A DNA stretch of 64,000 bases from Ochotona curzoniae (GCF_017591425.1 NW_024467106.1:28882501-28946500), one strand, 5' to 3'; shown: positions 44,527 to 50,694, numbered from the stretch's first letter. Program-made: numbers and translations. The notes: generated from the letters alone by a model not told the origin.

Positions 44527-47089
44527 TGAAGAAAGAGATTGATCTTCCAATTGCTAGTTCATTCACTAAATGGCTGCACCAGGTTTGGGCTAGGTCGAAG
44601 CTAGGAGCCGGGAAACTCCATCCTGGCTTCCCACAGGGTCTCAGAGGCTCAAGTCTGATGCCTCCCAGATGCATTAAGGAAGATGGTGTGGAAGCACAGG
44701 TGAGCAACTTTAGCCAGCTCCCTGCAGGCAGGTTAAACAGCTGTGCCACAATACTGGCCCCTAGTGGCCAATGTTTGACATTGGCTCTCGGGGGAGGGGA
44801 CACATCCCAAGGCAATCTATATGCACACATTTATGTCTCTTTCCCTGAAAATGAGAACAAAATCGTCTTTCCTACAAGAGTTAAGCATAGCCTGGACACT
44901 GAATAACCTTTCTTCAAATGAACAATTTCATTTACTATTAAGCAGGTTTTTAGTAAGCAGCTACAATGTACTACTAGGTACTATGGGATTAATACATGAA
45001 CCAAAGAAACCTGTGATCTGTTTAGGATTATCTCATTTACTCCAAACAATTTTACTGTTATACTATTTTACACAAGGGAAAATAGTGGCAATCTGCCAAT
45101 CCCATACAGCAAGACTCTAAGTCCACAGCAGTTAAACTCCCCAAGATCACTAGATGCTAGTCTTGCCCCATCACATGTTAGCTGGGTGACTTTGGAGGCG
45201 GGGGGGGAGGGGAGAATCTGTGTTCTCAGAAGCAAAACAGGAGTGGTTTAGACCTGGGGTTTTCAAGCTCTGCTCCCCGGAGCCACAGAGCTCCATGCAG
45301 GGGCTTCAGGGGCTGTCCCTAGTAGGGAAGCAAGGGACACCTGCTTACAACCCAGCAGACTGAGTTTGATCTTTCTCATAAATCTGGTGTAATCCATGAG
45401 TCTAGAAAATCAGGGGTGGGGGAAAGATCTGAAGTGTAGAGATTGCTGTGACTAGATCATCTCTAAAGATCTTTCTCCCAGGCCTGGGTCTCTAATTCGA
45501 ATAGGGAAACGAGTGGGTTTTACCTCACAAGTCAAAATGTATTCCTGCTTTGGATCCCGGTATTCCTAGTCCTAAGAATTTATTATAAGAATGAATTCAA
45601 AACAAAAATAACTGCCTACCCAAATGTGAGATGTCTTTATAGTCAAAATGAAAGACCAGAGGGTTAATTAGAGTGCAGTAGCTGCACAAGATGCTCTTAA
45701 GTTTATGAATTTATTCAGGCATTTGATCAATCATACAGTCAACACATACTGACTCAGTATCGATAACTAGGGGTGGGAAAAAATAGTCCTTGATGCCCAA
45801 GAAATTTATAAAGGAAAAAGATGAGGGACAAAGAAACTAAAATAGAAACTGCTGTGTCGAGCATTACCAGGGCCGTCCAGCAGCCACGGCAGAGTGGACA
45901 GGGCAGTGTGCAGATGCACGTGAGAATCAGAGGCACAGAAGTGCCCTTGTTATTAATATTTGACATCTCCATAGGGAAGTTATTACAGACAAGGTGGACC
46001 CACCCTCTGCTCACCTGATCCTGGTTCCCCTTTCCTCCCCCACCCTCCCTCCCCAACTCTGCAAACAAACTCCATGACGGGCTTGGTTAGAGACCCTCCG
46101 GACCGTGCCAGGTATCTGTGTATGAAGATGTGCTCCCGGAAAGCTGCAGTGCTGTACACCCCTGGCAGTGCGGGGGACAGAGAGGCTTGTCTCGGCTTAG
46201 AATGGTGGTGTATCCTTATCTTCCAAAGTATACAACAGGCAGACACCAAGAAATGGAACTGCCAGGTCATGACCAAAGTGCAATCAAAGATTGACCTGCT
46301 GCCACTGATCGGCCTGTGGCCAATATGAAAGATTCTCCTCCATGGAGATTTCAGAATTTAAAGCAGTAGAATAGCTGTGACCATACTGGCATGGATGAGA
46401 GAACAGAATATGGAGAGAAGAGACAGAGGGAGGCCCTGTATGATTTAAAAGTGACAAATGATCAAATAGTATCAAGCTAGGTCCTGACATGACAGCAGTC
46501 AGTGGTGAGAATGTAAAATTGCTTTTAAAGCTGGCGGGTAAGAGCAAGAGCCGAGTGGGCAGGCAGGTCAGTGGTGGGTGAGTGTGAAGTGCAGGCAGGT
46601 GAGGCCGTCAGCACAGCCACTCTGGATGCTGAGATTGGGTCAATGTAAACTTTCAAGTTTCAAAACATGTAAAATCTTATTGTTGTGATGAAAAGAACTG
46701 GAGGGATAAAGCACCAGACATCAAGCCCTCAGCTGAACTTGGAAGACCACTCAGTCCCTGGGAATCTCAAACCACTTAGAGGGTCCCCTCCAGGTCCACT
46801 CCTGGGAGACTAGGAGTGCCAGACGGGCCACCAGCACAGGCAGGGACTCCTCTGACAGACACAGCCACTGTCTTACCTCTCCAGACCTACTGGTCTCTAT
46901 CCTGACCACCGCTGGCACACTTCTCAGGTAGGCTTCCAGCGTAGGGTAGCCCAGCTGTTTGAAGGGGATCCAGTCTCCAGTCAAGGAGCGATATTCTCCT
47001 TGCAGCCGGGGCAACGCGATCCCATTCTTATGAGACTGCAGAACAGCCCGCAGCATCTTGGAAACCAGATCTGCTTCCAGCATTTTCGC
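7774..47089 (-). CDS. TDRD7: TDRD7 gene, exons 2-16 (both ends of the gene outside the window)
   Basis: Fifteen exons on the minus strand join in phase into 1,022 codons without a stop and match mammalian TDRD7 (about 1,098 aa) along their whole length. The protein is a scaffold of cytoplasmic RNA granules (chromatoid bodies in spermatids, lens-fibre granules). In the known family, LOTUS domains bind RNA and Vasa/DDX4-type helicases, and Tudor domains bind dimethyl-arginine proteins; loss causes cataract and male sterility. Visible domains: LOTUS1 about residues 3-76, LOTUS2 about 233-302, LOTUS3 about 337-406, Tudor1 about 513-570 (YVDYG), Tudor2 about 703-760 (QFLDSG), Tudor3 about 955-1022 (YELDYG). 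Introns 7 and 8 use GC donors. I searched 1-7773 for the last coding exon (about 75 residues) and did not find it. No promoter is visible upstream. The identification rests on remembered family sequence, but the match is extensive. Confidence 0.97.
8000..9340. other. Intron 15, right of exon 16: no gene
   Basis: Apart from the (AC)31 tract, I see only unique intronic sequence. Long frames over the AC tract are repeat-encoded Val/Cys and Thr/His runs, not genes. Confidence 0.6.
8571..8632. repeat. (AC)31 microsatellite
   Basis: An uninterrupted 62-bp AC run. In the TDRD7 transcript it is (UG)31, about 640 nt before the acceptor of exon 16. Confidence 0.99.
9350..9612 (-). mobile_element. CSINE, old copy
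   Basis: Reverse copy: T-run at 9350, purine-rich 'ggagaggaggagagagg', 'gccaggagccaggaactc', 'ggatttgaacccaacaac'. The head is degraded. It lies 330 bp from the donor of exon 15. Confidence 0.8.
9940..10442 (-). CDS. TDRD7: TDRD7 exon 15: Tudor2-Tudor3 region
   Basis: This 503-nt exon after acceptor tgcacag encodes [20 protein letters not shown] through [20 protein letters not shown] and [20 protein letters not shown] to KVDN(K), donor gtaggt, phase 2. Residues about 802-968. It contains a Ser/Thr/Pro-rich variable stretch (residues about 845-880) and the N-terminal part of the third Tudor module, with the conserved [14 protein letters not shown] segment. Confidence 0.96.
10575..10850 (-). 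mobile_element. CSINE, old copy with (ATCT)n tail
   Basis: The tail complement has become 'ccatccatctatctat'. The body keeps 'caagagcaggaactaaactc' and 'gtaagctggattt'. It lies about 130 bp upstream of exon 15 in transcript sense. Confidence 0.7.
10860..12520. other. Intron 14 bulk: no gene
   Basis: Unique sequence on both strands; reading frames up to 118 codons show no family pattern, no codon bias and no splice structure I could support. Confidence 0.55.
12526..12636 (-). CDS. TDRD7: TDRD7 exon 14
   Basis: This 111-nt exon after acceptor ctttccag encodes [20 protein letters not shown] then [17 protein letters not shown], donor gtgagt, phase 0. Residues about 765-801. It carries the helix and strand after Tudor2 in the extended Tudor fold. 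Confidence 0.95.
12640..14250. other. Intron 13 segment: no gene
   Basis: Unique intronic sequence, without tandem repeats or recognisable mobile elements. The 130-codon minus frame at 13273-13665 has no recognisable motif. Confidence 0.5.
14255..14590 (-). mobile_element. CSINE
   Basis: 'caagatttatttatttacttgaaaggc' tail side, a (GA) run at 14315-14330, 'cttccacatgagtgaggggggc' and a head ending near 'cactatgtcacaac'. Confidence 0.88.
15106..15240 (-). CDS. TDRD7: TDRD7 exon 13: Tudor2 core
   Basis: This 135-nt exon after acceptor tttcag encodes [20 protein letters not shown] then [20 protein letters not shown], ending IPPQ|gtaggc. Residues about 720-764. The usual Y-x-D-Y-G turn is FLDSG here, as in other mammals, so this Tudor probably does not read methyl-arginine in the classic way. 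Confidence 0.95.
15312..15332. repeat. (TTA)7 microsatellite
   Basis: Trinucleotide run 72 nt before the acceptor of exon 13 in transcript sense (TAA repeats), close to where branch points usually lie but outside the polypyrimidine tract. Confidence 0.95.
15720..16090 (-). mobile_element. CSINE with duplicated head
   Basis: 'tatttatttatttatttg' tail side, 'ggaggggagagagagagagag', 'catgaggatgcaggtgcc', 'agagcagccaggacttgaac'. The head region has a short duplication ('cataatgtgcagcccaca' and 'cataatgtactgcccca'). Confidence 0.87.
16100..17590. other. Intron 12 segment: no gene
   Basis: Unique intronic sequence. The 149-codon frame at 17142-17591 (minus) is open by chance; I see no conserved motif in it. 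Confidence 0.5.
17593..17684 (+). repeat. Minisatellite, 4 x 23 bp
   Basis: Four head-to-tail units of exactly 23 bp at 17593, 17616, 17639 and 17662, each 'gtc(g/t/a)ggttccaggttata' plus a variable 5-base end. Units 1 and 4 are identical, which suggests exchange between the outer units or a recent duplication. Confidence 0.97.
17725..18057 (-). mobile_element. CSINE, 60 bp from exon 12
   Basis: Full-length reverse copy from 'aaaaaaaaaagattt' to the head complement 'ctactgtgttgggccc'. It ends only about 60 bp downstream of the exon 12 donor in transcript sense. Confidence 0.93.
18119..18205 (-). CDS. TDRD7: TDRD7 exon 12: Tudor2, first strands
   Basis: This 87-nt exon was read directly: acceptor gctgcag, then [19 protein letters not shown] and [10 protein letters not shown], donor gtaaaa, phase 0. 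Residues about 691-719. The K-G-K-W-x-R-V segment is the first Tudor strand pair. The intron separating it from exon 11 is only 477 nt. Confidence 0.93.
18318..18515 (+). mobile_element. LINE-1 ORF2 3'-end fragment inside intron 11
   Basis: 'tgccatatgacccagctatc', 'ccactcctaggagtatatc' and 'tttgcagcagcacaatc' follow the well-known end of L1 ORF2. The fragment fills over 40% of a 477-nt intron and is antisense to TDRD7. Confidence 0.85.
18683..18817 (-). CDS. TDRD7: TDRD7 exon 11: between Tudor1 and Tudor2
   Basis: This 135-nt exon after acceptor ctttgcag encodes [20 protein letters not shown] then [20 protein letters not shown], ending HCK|gtacag. Residues about 646-690. The pattern (V-x-N-I-x-S-D-G-x-L-Y-C-Q) is the usual lead-in of an extended Tudor module. 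Confidence 0.94.
19140..19416 (+). mobile_element. CSINE, old copy
   Basis: 'gttaaggtgccacatcccaca', 'gagtccctggcttctggcttc', 'aacaagcagatgggaattctc' and 'ctctcaaataagtaac' place it in an older subfamily. Confidence 0.8.
19675..20022 (-). mobile_element. CSINE with expanded purine tract
   Basis: 'ctatttatttatttgaaagg' tail side, then about 115 nt of almost pure G/A at 19702-19818 (the usual short GA tract greatly enlarged), then the normal body ('cttcccaaatgcctgcaac'). Confidence 0.88.
20135..20497 (-). mobile_element. CSINE
   Basis: 'aaagacttatttgaaagaat', a GA-rich stretch, 'ctccccaactagccacagc', 'aagccaggagccaggagcc' and head complement 'ccactatgccataatactgg'. Confidence 0.9.
20756..20958 (-). 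CDS. TDRD7: TDRD7 exon 10: extended-Tudor C-terminal half
   Basis: This 203-nt exon after acceptor tttgcag starts (A)[20 protein letters not shown] and includes [18 protein letters not shown], ending EVHLQ|gtacca in phase 0. Residues about 578-645. It forms the beta-rich half that completes the first extended Tudor module. Confidence 0.95.
21282..21592 (-). mobile_element. CSINE
   Basis: 'ttttttattggaaaggcag', 'ctccccaagtgactgagac', 'gaagccaggagccaggagc', 'ggtgcagggtcccaaagc' and head complement 'agttatcacactggtctg'. Confidence 0.92.
21745..22030 (-). mobile_element. CSINE, old subfamily
   Basis: 'gagcatttatttgaaagac', (GA)n, 'ctgctgccacctggagtgtg', 'agtaagctggaatcggg'. The box at 21907-21921 resembles a CTCF core on the minus strand. 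Confidence 0.85.
22774..22885 (-). CDS. TDRD7: TDRD7 exon 9: Tudor1 core
   Basis: This 112-nt exon was read directly from the complement: acceptor cattag, then [18 protein letters not shown], then [19 protein letters not shown], donor gtaagg, phase 1. It holds the Tudor YVDYG turn with the aromatic and acidic residues expected for methyl-arginine reading, and the start of the SN-like half that follows Tudor domains. It has no ATG-initiated frame of its own. Confidence 0.94.
22944..23190 (+). mobile_element. Possible very old CSINE
   Basis: 'gaccttgggaagcagtggcaatggtgcagat', shortened here to its 'gggaagcagtggcaatgg' core, with 'aacacaggagacctggatgg' and 'gggcttcagcctggcctg' in CSINE order; no tail remains. 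It begins about 60 bp upstream of exon 9 in transcript sense. Confidence 0.55.
23190..25050. other. Intron 8 segment: no gene
   Basis: Unique and ancient-repeat sequence around one CSINE. 24690-24900 ('gagagcacatcacctgccca', 'ggctgctccccgtgtac') has the order of a LINE-2 3' region but is very diverged. Confidence 0.4.
23655..23882 (-). mobile_element. CSINE, partial
   Basis: 'ttatttactttttatttgag', 'cagagccaggagccaggaat', 'gtgggcggcagggatttgag'. The element's 5' half is missing after 'aacaggcagcaggattggg'. Confidence 0.8.
25055..25165 (-). mobile_element. MIR fragment
   Basis: 'gtgatgtgacttccccaagg' and 'ccatagggctag' are the complement of the MIR core ('ctagctgtgtgacctt...'). Confidence 0.5.
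26172..26358 (-). CDS. TDRD7: TDRD7 exon 8: Tudor1 entry
   Basis: This 187-nt exon after acceptor acccag starts (R)[19 protein letters not shown] and runs through [20 protein letters not shown] to MEDSKIK, residues about 478-540. It is the N-terminal extension and first strands of Tudor1 (the D-x-W-x-R-A-x-V pattern). It ends in phase 0 at AAG|GCAAGC, a second GC donor. Confidence 0.95.
27366..27606 (+). mobile_element. CSINE cut by a second CSINE
   Basis: Head 'ggactgctgccatggctcaac' through 'gccacttcaagagtgaatca', then stops without the GA/CT tract and tail. A second, younger CSINE begins at the next base in the same orientation. Confidence 0.88.
27605..27933 (+). mobile_element. CSINE, young copy
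   Basis: 'ggggcccagcgtgatacc' head to 'taataaaaataaatcaatc' tail; complete. It abuts the truncated copy on its left. Confidence 0.95.
28761..28815. repeat. (GT)n/(GC)n microsatellite
   Basis: Imperfect GT run with a central GCGCGTGCGTGCGC segment. Alternating purine-pyrimidine throughout, so a potential Z-DNA former. Confidence 0.95.
28916..29243 (+). mobile_element. CSINE, young copy with 14-bp target duplication, just downstream of exon 7
   Basis: Complete element from 'agggcctggtggcgtggcc' to an A10 tail. 'agaactctgtaatc' flanks it exactly at 28902-28915 and 29244-29257. It ends about 165 nt from the exon 7 donor and is antisense to TDRD7. Confidence 0.97.
29408..29994 (-). CDS. TDRD7: TDRD7 exon 7: end of LOTUS2 and LOTUS3
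   Basis: At 587 nt this is the largest exon in the window, residues about 283-478. It starts [20 protein letters not shown] after acceptor ctacag, contains LOTUS3 ([20 protein letters not shown], then [20 protein letters not shown]) and an acidic linker, and ends NTNEVVI(R). The donor is AG|GCAAGC, a GC donor; no GT donor keeps the VVIRYVGKDY junction. An inverted pair of SINEs flanks the exon at 164 and 282 nt. Confidence 0.96.
30277..30592 (-). mobile_element. CSINE just upstream of exon 7
   Basis: Complete reverse copy from 'cttttaagatttatttttac' to head complement 'ctactgtgcctggcc'. In TDRD7 sense orientation, about 280 nt before the exon 7 acceptor and inverted relative to the copy on the other side of that exon. 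Confidence 0.95.
31002..31328 (+). mobile_element. CSINE with 11-bp target duplication
   Basis: 'aggcacaaaagcctagtgg' head to an (AAC)n/A-rich tail. 'tttaaatggtt' occurs at 30991-31001 and 31329-31339. Confidence 0.92.
34193..34207 (+). promoter_or_regulatory. CTCF-like motif
   Basis: 'gcagcaggtggcagt' matches the consensus CCASYAGRKGGCRSY at 14 of 15 positions. It is in non-repeat sequence in intron 6. Sequence match only; binding unproven. Confidence 0.35.
34230..34545 (+). mobile_element. Possible LINE-2 3'-end fragment
   Basis: 'gccacctctgcagggaatcc' followed by 'tccttgaatc' and, 150 bp on, 'gtcccagggcaagggcc' keep the order of the L2 3' region. Strongly diverged. Confidence 0.35.
35498..35511. 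repeat. C14 homopolymer
   Basis: Fourteen Cs in a row; G14 in the TDRD7 pre-mRNA. Confidence 0.95.
35742..36032 (-). mobile_element. CSINE, old copy
   Basis: 'aattaatttatttcaaagac', 'ggctgaagccaggagcttc', 'gcccaagcacttgggcc', head complement 'ctatgccatggtaccagc'. Confidence 0.85.
36361..36664 (+). mobile_element. CSINE, old copy
   Basis: 'tggaattcggcacagtggtt', 'gttcctggctcctgcctttgg', tail 'tttgaaataaataaaaataa'. Confidence 0.85.
36842..37132 (+). mobile_element. CSINE, old copy
   Basis: 'gtagttaagatgccacttgg', 'agttcctgggtccaagg', 'ccagcagatgggagacatt', 'acctttcaaataaaacatc'. Confidence 0.82.
37663..39547 (+). mobile_element. Unrecognised 1.9-kb element with internal ~57-bp tandem array and A-rich 3' end
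   Basis: Three parts: a short unique 5' part (about 37685-37760), a degenerate tandem array (about 37800-38960), and a unique non-coding 3' part (about 38960-39520) with AATAAA at 39505-39510 and an A-rich end. Outer sequences 'aaaatgctgtatagtacaatg' (trimmed core 'tatagtacaatg') and 'aaaatgttatagagtacaaatg' (core 'tatagagtacaaatg') resemble a degenerated target duplication. I do not recognise the family. It could be a VNTR-bearing retroposon, the 5' UTR of a LINE subfamily, or part of an LTR element. No coding frame is evident. Confidence 0.5.
37800..38960 (+). repeat. Degenerate ~57-bp tandem array with higher-order longer units
   Basis: A box like 'cactggcaaatg' / 'cactggtgagcatga' followed by 'ggctgggactggg...gggctgg' recurs at about 37833, 37892, 37951, 38006, 38056, 38140, 38198, 38258, 38310, 38448, 38505, 38565, 38626, 38708, 38764, 38815 and 38869. 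Most spacings are 50-60 bp; longer variants occur every ~250-300 bp. Confidence 0.8.
39797..40014 (-). CDS. TDRD7: TDRD7 exon 6: LOTUS2, first part
   Basis: This 218-nt exon starts (D)[17 protein letters not shown] and continues into [20 protein letters not shown] and [20 protein letters not shown], ending HICT|gtacgt in phase 0. Residues about 210-282 hold the linker end and most of LOTUS2. Its acceptor is unusually weak: AAAG with A at -3, behind an interrupted T tract. The next AG downstream would shift the frame, so this acceptor must be used. Confidence 0.93.
40020..41460. other. Intron 5: no gene
   Basis: AT-rich unique sequence with an (AT)n run near 40337-40353. No mobile element recognised. 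Confidence 0.5.
40940..40954 (+). promoter_or_regulatory. CTCF-like motif
   Basis: 'ccagcaggaggcagc' fits CCASYAGRKGGCRSY at 14 of 15 positions, in non-repeat sequence of intron 5. Sequence match only. Confidence 0.3.
41464..41540 (-). CDS. TDRD7: TDRD7 exon 5: short linker exon
   Basis: This 77-nt exon lies between acceptor cacctcag and donor gtacgt. It encodes [19 protein letters not shown] followed by TKEEMS, residues about 184-209, and leaves phase 1. It has two adjacent Glu codons (KEEM), where I recall a single Glu in human. Confidence 0.92.
42143..42176. repeat. (AC)17 microsatellite
   Basis: Preceded by a short (TC)n run at about 42130-42140. Confidence 0.98.
42572..42862 (-). mobile_element. 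CSINE, old copy
   Basis: 'gtcttatttgaaaggtag', 'gctgaagccaggagcccag', 'tcctt...gggtggcaaagac', 'tcttagccactgcat'. Confidence 0.85.
42980..43066. repeat. Compound (CA)n(TC)n(AC)n microsatellite near exon 4
   Basis: (CA)20, then (TC)10 at 43021-43040, then (AC)7 and ACAT units. In TDRD7 sense it is (UG)n(GA)n(UG)n starting about 112 nt after the exon 4 donor. Confidence 0.98.
43179..43380 (-). CDS. TDRD7: TDRD7 exon 4: LOTUS1-LOTUS2 linker
   Basis: This 202-nt exon starts [17 protein letters not shown] after acceptor cacag and ends ...MTMSANS/R with donor gtacct (phase 2). It encodes disordered, Ser/Pro/Lys-rich linker, residues about 117-184. This is the part least similar to the human protein as I remember it, but the frame is kept. 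A (TG)n(AG)n(TG)n tract lies about 110 nt into the following intron. Confidence 0.93.
43570..43790 (+). mobile_element. Possible LINE-2 fragment
   Basis: 'agcccaaattctacccactg', 'ctctcaggaagtcttccgtc' and 'gtgaactcttttttga' follow the L2 3' end. It lies 190 nt upstream of exon 4 in transcript sense. Confidence 0.4.
44242..44383 (-). CDS. TDRD7: TDRD7 exon 3: end of LOTUS1 and basic linker
   Basis: This 142-nt exon was read directly from the complement. It starts [19 protein letters not shown] after acceptor gagcag and ends PFFLEG with donor gtatgg in phase 1. It closes LOTUS1 and begins the linker with a strongly basic patch ([12 protein letters not shown], residues about 89-100), plausibly RNA-contacting. 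It has no stand-alone ATG-initiated reading frame of its own. Confidence 0.95.
44458..44764 (-). mobile_element. CSINE with (GA)20
   Basis: 'tgtatttgaaaggcagagag', a 41-nt AG run at 44484-44524, 'gctaggtcgaagctaggagc', head complement 'gccacaatactggcccc'. Its tail side begins 75 bp upstream of exon 3 in transcript sense. Confidence 0.9.
44940..45125 (-). mobile_element. MIR fragment
   Basis: 'agtaagcagctacaatgtac', 'ttatctcatttactccaaac' and 'atcccatacagcaagactct' are the complement of the 3' and core parts of MIR in order. Confidence 0.55.
45150..45262 (+). mobile_element. MIR fragment
   Basis: 'atgttagctgggtgactttgg' (core shown in part), then 'tgtgttctcagaagcaaaac' parallels the MIR core and 'cctcatctgtaaaatg' box. 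Interrupted by a G-rich run at 45198-45208. Confidence 0.45.
45262..46870. other. Intron 2 segment: no gene
   Basis: Unique sequence; 45715-45840 recalls a LINE-2-type end but is not firm. No coding signal. Confidence 0.45.
46877..47089 (-). CDS. TDRD7: TDRD7 exon 2: start codon and LOTUS1
   Basis: The exon follows acceptor ...ctcccag. It carries 6 nt of 5' UTR (47089-47084), then the ATG at 47083-47081 with A at -3, opening [16 protein letters not shown]. It encodes residues 1-69, nearly all of the first LOTUS/OST-HTH winged helix (...[34 protein letters not shown]...). It ends ...SGE|gtaaga in phase 0. An upstream in-phase ATG lies in the intron before the acceptor and is not used. The presence of a splice acceptor just before the ATG implies a non-coding first exon beyond the right edge. 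Confidence 0.96.
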
Positions 47090-48160
47090 CTGGGAGAACA
47101 CAGCAGAAAGTTATCATGATATGGCTCCAGCGTCTGTGAAGTCAAATGGATGCTGCAGAGCTGAAACTTGCCAGATCGCTCCAAAGTCAGTTCTGTGCAA
47201 CTGAAGAGAAATGACTGTTATTGGTAAAGAAAGAACCCAGAATACCATAAAGAGGCAGGGCAAAGTGAGGAAGGCAGAGAGATTAAGCCCAGGAGGTCAG
47301 AGTTCAGAGAATGCTTCCCAGGCGAGGAGCGGCCTGGAGTCCTGTATAGGGAATCCGCCAGGTGAGTGTGGGGCTGGGGGCAGCTCTCGACAAAGGCATG
47401 GGTGGGGGGAGGTCCTGAGCCTTTCGGGCCAGGAAGTGGCTGGACAGGACTGAAGGCTGCCCTAGGCTGGAGACTGAGGGCTGGGAAGGGGCAGCAGACT
47501 GAGATGACATGACACGATCAGCCAATTGTAACGTGGGACCTTAAGGGGATTTTAATCAGGGGCATAAAATGATCAATTCTACACTGTGTGCAGACTTCTG
47601 TTCAGCTCCAAGGGGAGATACCCAGGATGAAGAAGATGGAGTAAGTTTTGAGGATATCTGGAACTGAGGGGGACCTTAAAATAAAAGAGGCCTAGGAAGA
47701 CAAAAACTCTGGCGGAGAGGTGATTAGGAGGAACGGAGGAACTGGCTTGGAGGATGAGGGTCCCACCAGTGTCCACTGGAAGCACAGTGGACAGCAGTGA
47801 CTCATCCTGAGCTGGGAAAGGACAGAGGGTTCATTGTGGACCTGTGGGGGCTGGGATTCTGTGTGACAGCCACAGAGATACTTTTGCTAGGAACCCAGCT
47901 TAGAGGTCTGAGCTGGTCTACAGATACAGACTTCCTGACCTTCAACTTACAGGTGCCATCTACCATCCAGGAAGTCCCAAATTAGGTTAATGATGGATCT
48001 CTGTGGAAGACTGGCATTTCAAGGAAGGTAGAAGAATAGTTTATTCTAGTTTAGGAAGGGTTGAGAGATGGGGACCAGAGAGATGGAAATAGAAGACAGT
48101 TACAATACCATATACGCAGAAAGAGGAAAGGACATAGAAGAATGGCCTGTTTCCAAGTAT
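47090..48160. other. Start of intron 1 (transcript 3' side): no gene
   Basis: Purine-rich unique sequence; 47280-48010 may be an antisense LINE-2 ('ggggattttaatcaggggc', 'gaagatggagtaag') but is weak. No CpG cluster or first exon. Confidence 0.4.
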
Positions 48161-48167
48161 CACACAG

Positions 48168-48464
48168 GCCGGGCACCTGACCTAGTGGTTGGATGTCAGC
48201 TGAAATGCTTGCATTCCACTCCAGAACAGCCAGGTTCAATCTCTGCTTCTACTCACAATGCCAGATTCCTGCTGAAGGACACACGGGGAAGCAGCAGAGC
48301 ATGGCGCAAGTAGTTGCCTCCCACAAAGGAGACTTAGCTTGAGTTTTCAGCTCCCAGCCATGGAGGATATTTAGAAGTGAACAAATGGATGGGAACTAGC
48401 TCTGTCTGTTGGTCCTTCCCTCTTTCTGTCTCTTGGCCTCTCAAATTAAAAATTAAGAAGGAAC
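48168..48464 (+). mobile_element. CSINE, old copy
   Basis: 'gggcacctgacctagtggtt', 'cagctcccagccatggagg', 'ctcttggcctctcaaatta'. Confidence 0.82.
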
Positions 48465-48639
48465 ATACGATGCACAGGTCAAGTGAGAGAACAATGAACA
48501 GTGAATCCTACCAGTCAGGGAATCAGAAGGACCCTGGCTTAGGATTTCCTTTGTCAATTAGCAGGCGCTATTCAACAACAGCCACTCAGTTTCTCTGGAC
48601 TAATGGTATCTCTTTTCAATGGTGTTTTCCTTTGAAATT

Positions 48640-48955
48640 TTATTATTTGGAAGGCAGAGAGACACAGAGACAGAGAGCGCACTAACAATATCTTTCATCT
48701 ACAGTTGCACGCCCCAAATGGCCACCACAGCCATGGCTCGGGCAGGACAAAGGCAAGAACCAGGCACTCCCTTTGTGTCTCCAACATGGGTTGCAGTGGC
48801 CCAAGTGCCTGAGGCCACCATCTGCTGCCTTTCCAAGTACATTAGGAGGAGCTGTATTGGAAGCAGGGCAGCTAGGACTTGAACCAGCGCTCCAATAAGG
48901 GAAGCCAGTATTACCAAGTTGTGGCTCAATCACCTGTGCTGCAATGCTAGCCCCT
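48640..48955 (-). mobile_element. CSINE, old copy
   Basis: 'ttattatttggaaggcagag', 'caccacagccatggctcgg', 'tgaaccagcgctccaataag', head complement 'gctgcaatgctagcccc'. Inverted relative to the copy at 48168. Confidence 0.87.
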
Positions 48956-48959
48956 GCCT

Positions 48960-50025
48960 TGGTTTTGAAAAGAAAATAACAAGTCAGAGATGTATCCACA
49001 GAACAGTATTCAGGTAGCCAGGAGAAAGACCAATGCTTTCACTAAGGAGAGGGGAAGGCCCGACCCAGGCAGTGCAATCCTCCTTGCACGGCACTATCCA
49101 GTAGTGATCTGTGATGTTGGACGCACCTGCTCCCTGTGCTGTCCAGTATGGCAGCCAGGAGCCCCATGTGGCTTTGAGCATTTAAAAGGTGACCAGGATG
49201 ACTGATGAACTAAATTTCTCTTCTCTCTCTTTCTTTTTTTCTCTTTCAAATTGAAATGTGGCTAGTGGTTGCCTTATTGGGCAACACAGAATTCTACACA
49301 GCCTTCTCTTTCTTAAGCTTAGAAAACAGAAAGGATGACAAAAATACAAATCCACCAACTTGTTCATTGCCCATTTTAAAAAAGAAACAAAATGATGGCT
49401 TCTTCATAAGTGCTCTTAATTACAAATGTCCCAATGCCAGCAAAGGTTTAACTGGCAAATGAAAGTCTGAGTCTCCTCTACTTAATGTTAACTCTTTGCA
49501 AATAGTCACCACCAGCACCTCGTTAATCAAATAACACAGCAAAGCAATGACTTATATTAGGACCTATTAGTTTTACTCAAGTTAATATATATAAATACAG
49601 GGATTTATAAATAATGAAAATTAGATAGTCTTCATTTAGGTATAATTTATGTAAAATAAGGTTAACTCATTTTATGTGTAATATTTGAGTTTTTAAAAAA
49701 ATGTAAACACTAATTTAATCATCATCATGATCAAAATACAGGTGTTGCCATCACTCCTGAGGGAGCTTTTTGGGTGATTTAAACAACAGTGCAAAGGATG
49801 AAGGAGAGAGACTGGGAGTACCTTGCTGGGAGGCTCTTACCACCAGGAACAAGTAGTACAATGCAGCTGAAGGCAGACTGTGATGAACTGTAAACTCATA
49901 GCAAATGCTTTGAGTAACTATCAAGCCAGTAGGAAAGAGGCAGTAGGATAATACTCAAAATGTAGGCAGAAGTTTTAAAACTTAGGCAATGTGAGAAGGA
50001 AAAAAACAACACAGTTAAAGAACAT
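48960..50025. other. Intron 1 segment: no gene
   Basis: Unique, AT-rich to the right. No repeats or genes recognised. Confidence 0.5.
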
Positions 50026-50038
50026 AGAAAACATCTAG

Positions 50039-50363
50039 GGCCCAGCGCGATAGTGCAGTGGTTAAACTCCTCGCCTTGCACACGCCAGGATCCCATATGG
50101 GTGCCGGTTCTAATCCCGGCAGCTCCACTTCCCATCCAGCTCCCTGCTTGTGGCCTGGGAAAGCAGTCGAGGACGGCCCAAAGCTTTGCGACCCTGTACC
50201 TGCATGGGAGACACGGAAGAGCTCCTGGCTCCTGGCTTTGGATTGGCTCAGCAATGGCCATTGCGGATGCTTGGGGAATGAATCAATGGACGGGAGATCT
50301 TCCTCTCTATCTCTCTTCCTCTCTGTATATCTGCCTTTCCAATAAAAATAAATAAATCTTCAA
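50039..50363 (+). mobile_element. CSINE, young copy with near-perfect target duplication
   Basis: Complete: 'ggcccagcgcgatagtgcag' to 'aataaaaataaataaatc'. Flanks 'agaaaacatctag' (50026-50038) and 'agaaaacagctag' (50364-50376) differ at one base. This is the copy that best represents the youngest subfamily here. Confidence 0.97.
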
Positions 50364-50401
50364 AGAAAACAGCTAGTAAAATTAGTCATACCAATAACTA
50401 C

Positions 50402-50694
50402 ATTAGGGTGCAGTGCTGTAGTGTGGCAAGTTAAGCTGCCACCTGTTACACAAGCATTCTCTACGGGTGCTGGTTCATGCTCTACACATATAATTGCTCC
50501 ACATATAATCCAACTCCCTGCTAGTGGCCTAGGAAAATCAGTGGATGATGGCCCAATTACTTGGTCGCCTGCTACCTTTGTGGGAGAACTAGATGAAGCT
50601 CCTGGTTTTCGCTGCAACCATTTGGAGGCAGACCCATGAGATGGAAGATTTCTCTCCTTCTCCCTATAACTCTCCCTTTCACTAAATTTTGAAT
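50402..50694 (+). mobile_element. CSINE, old copy
   Basis: 'gtgcagtgctgtagtgtggc', 'gttaagctgccacctgttac', 'gctcctggttttcgctgc'. It starts about 40 bp after the previous SINE. Confidence 0.87.
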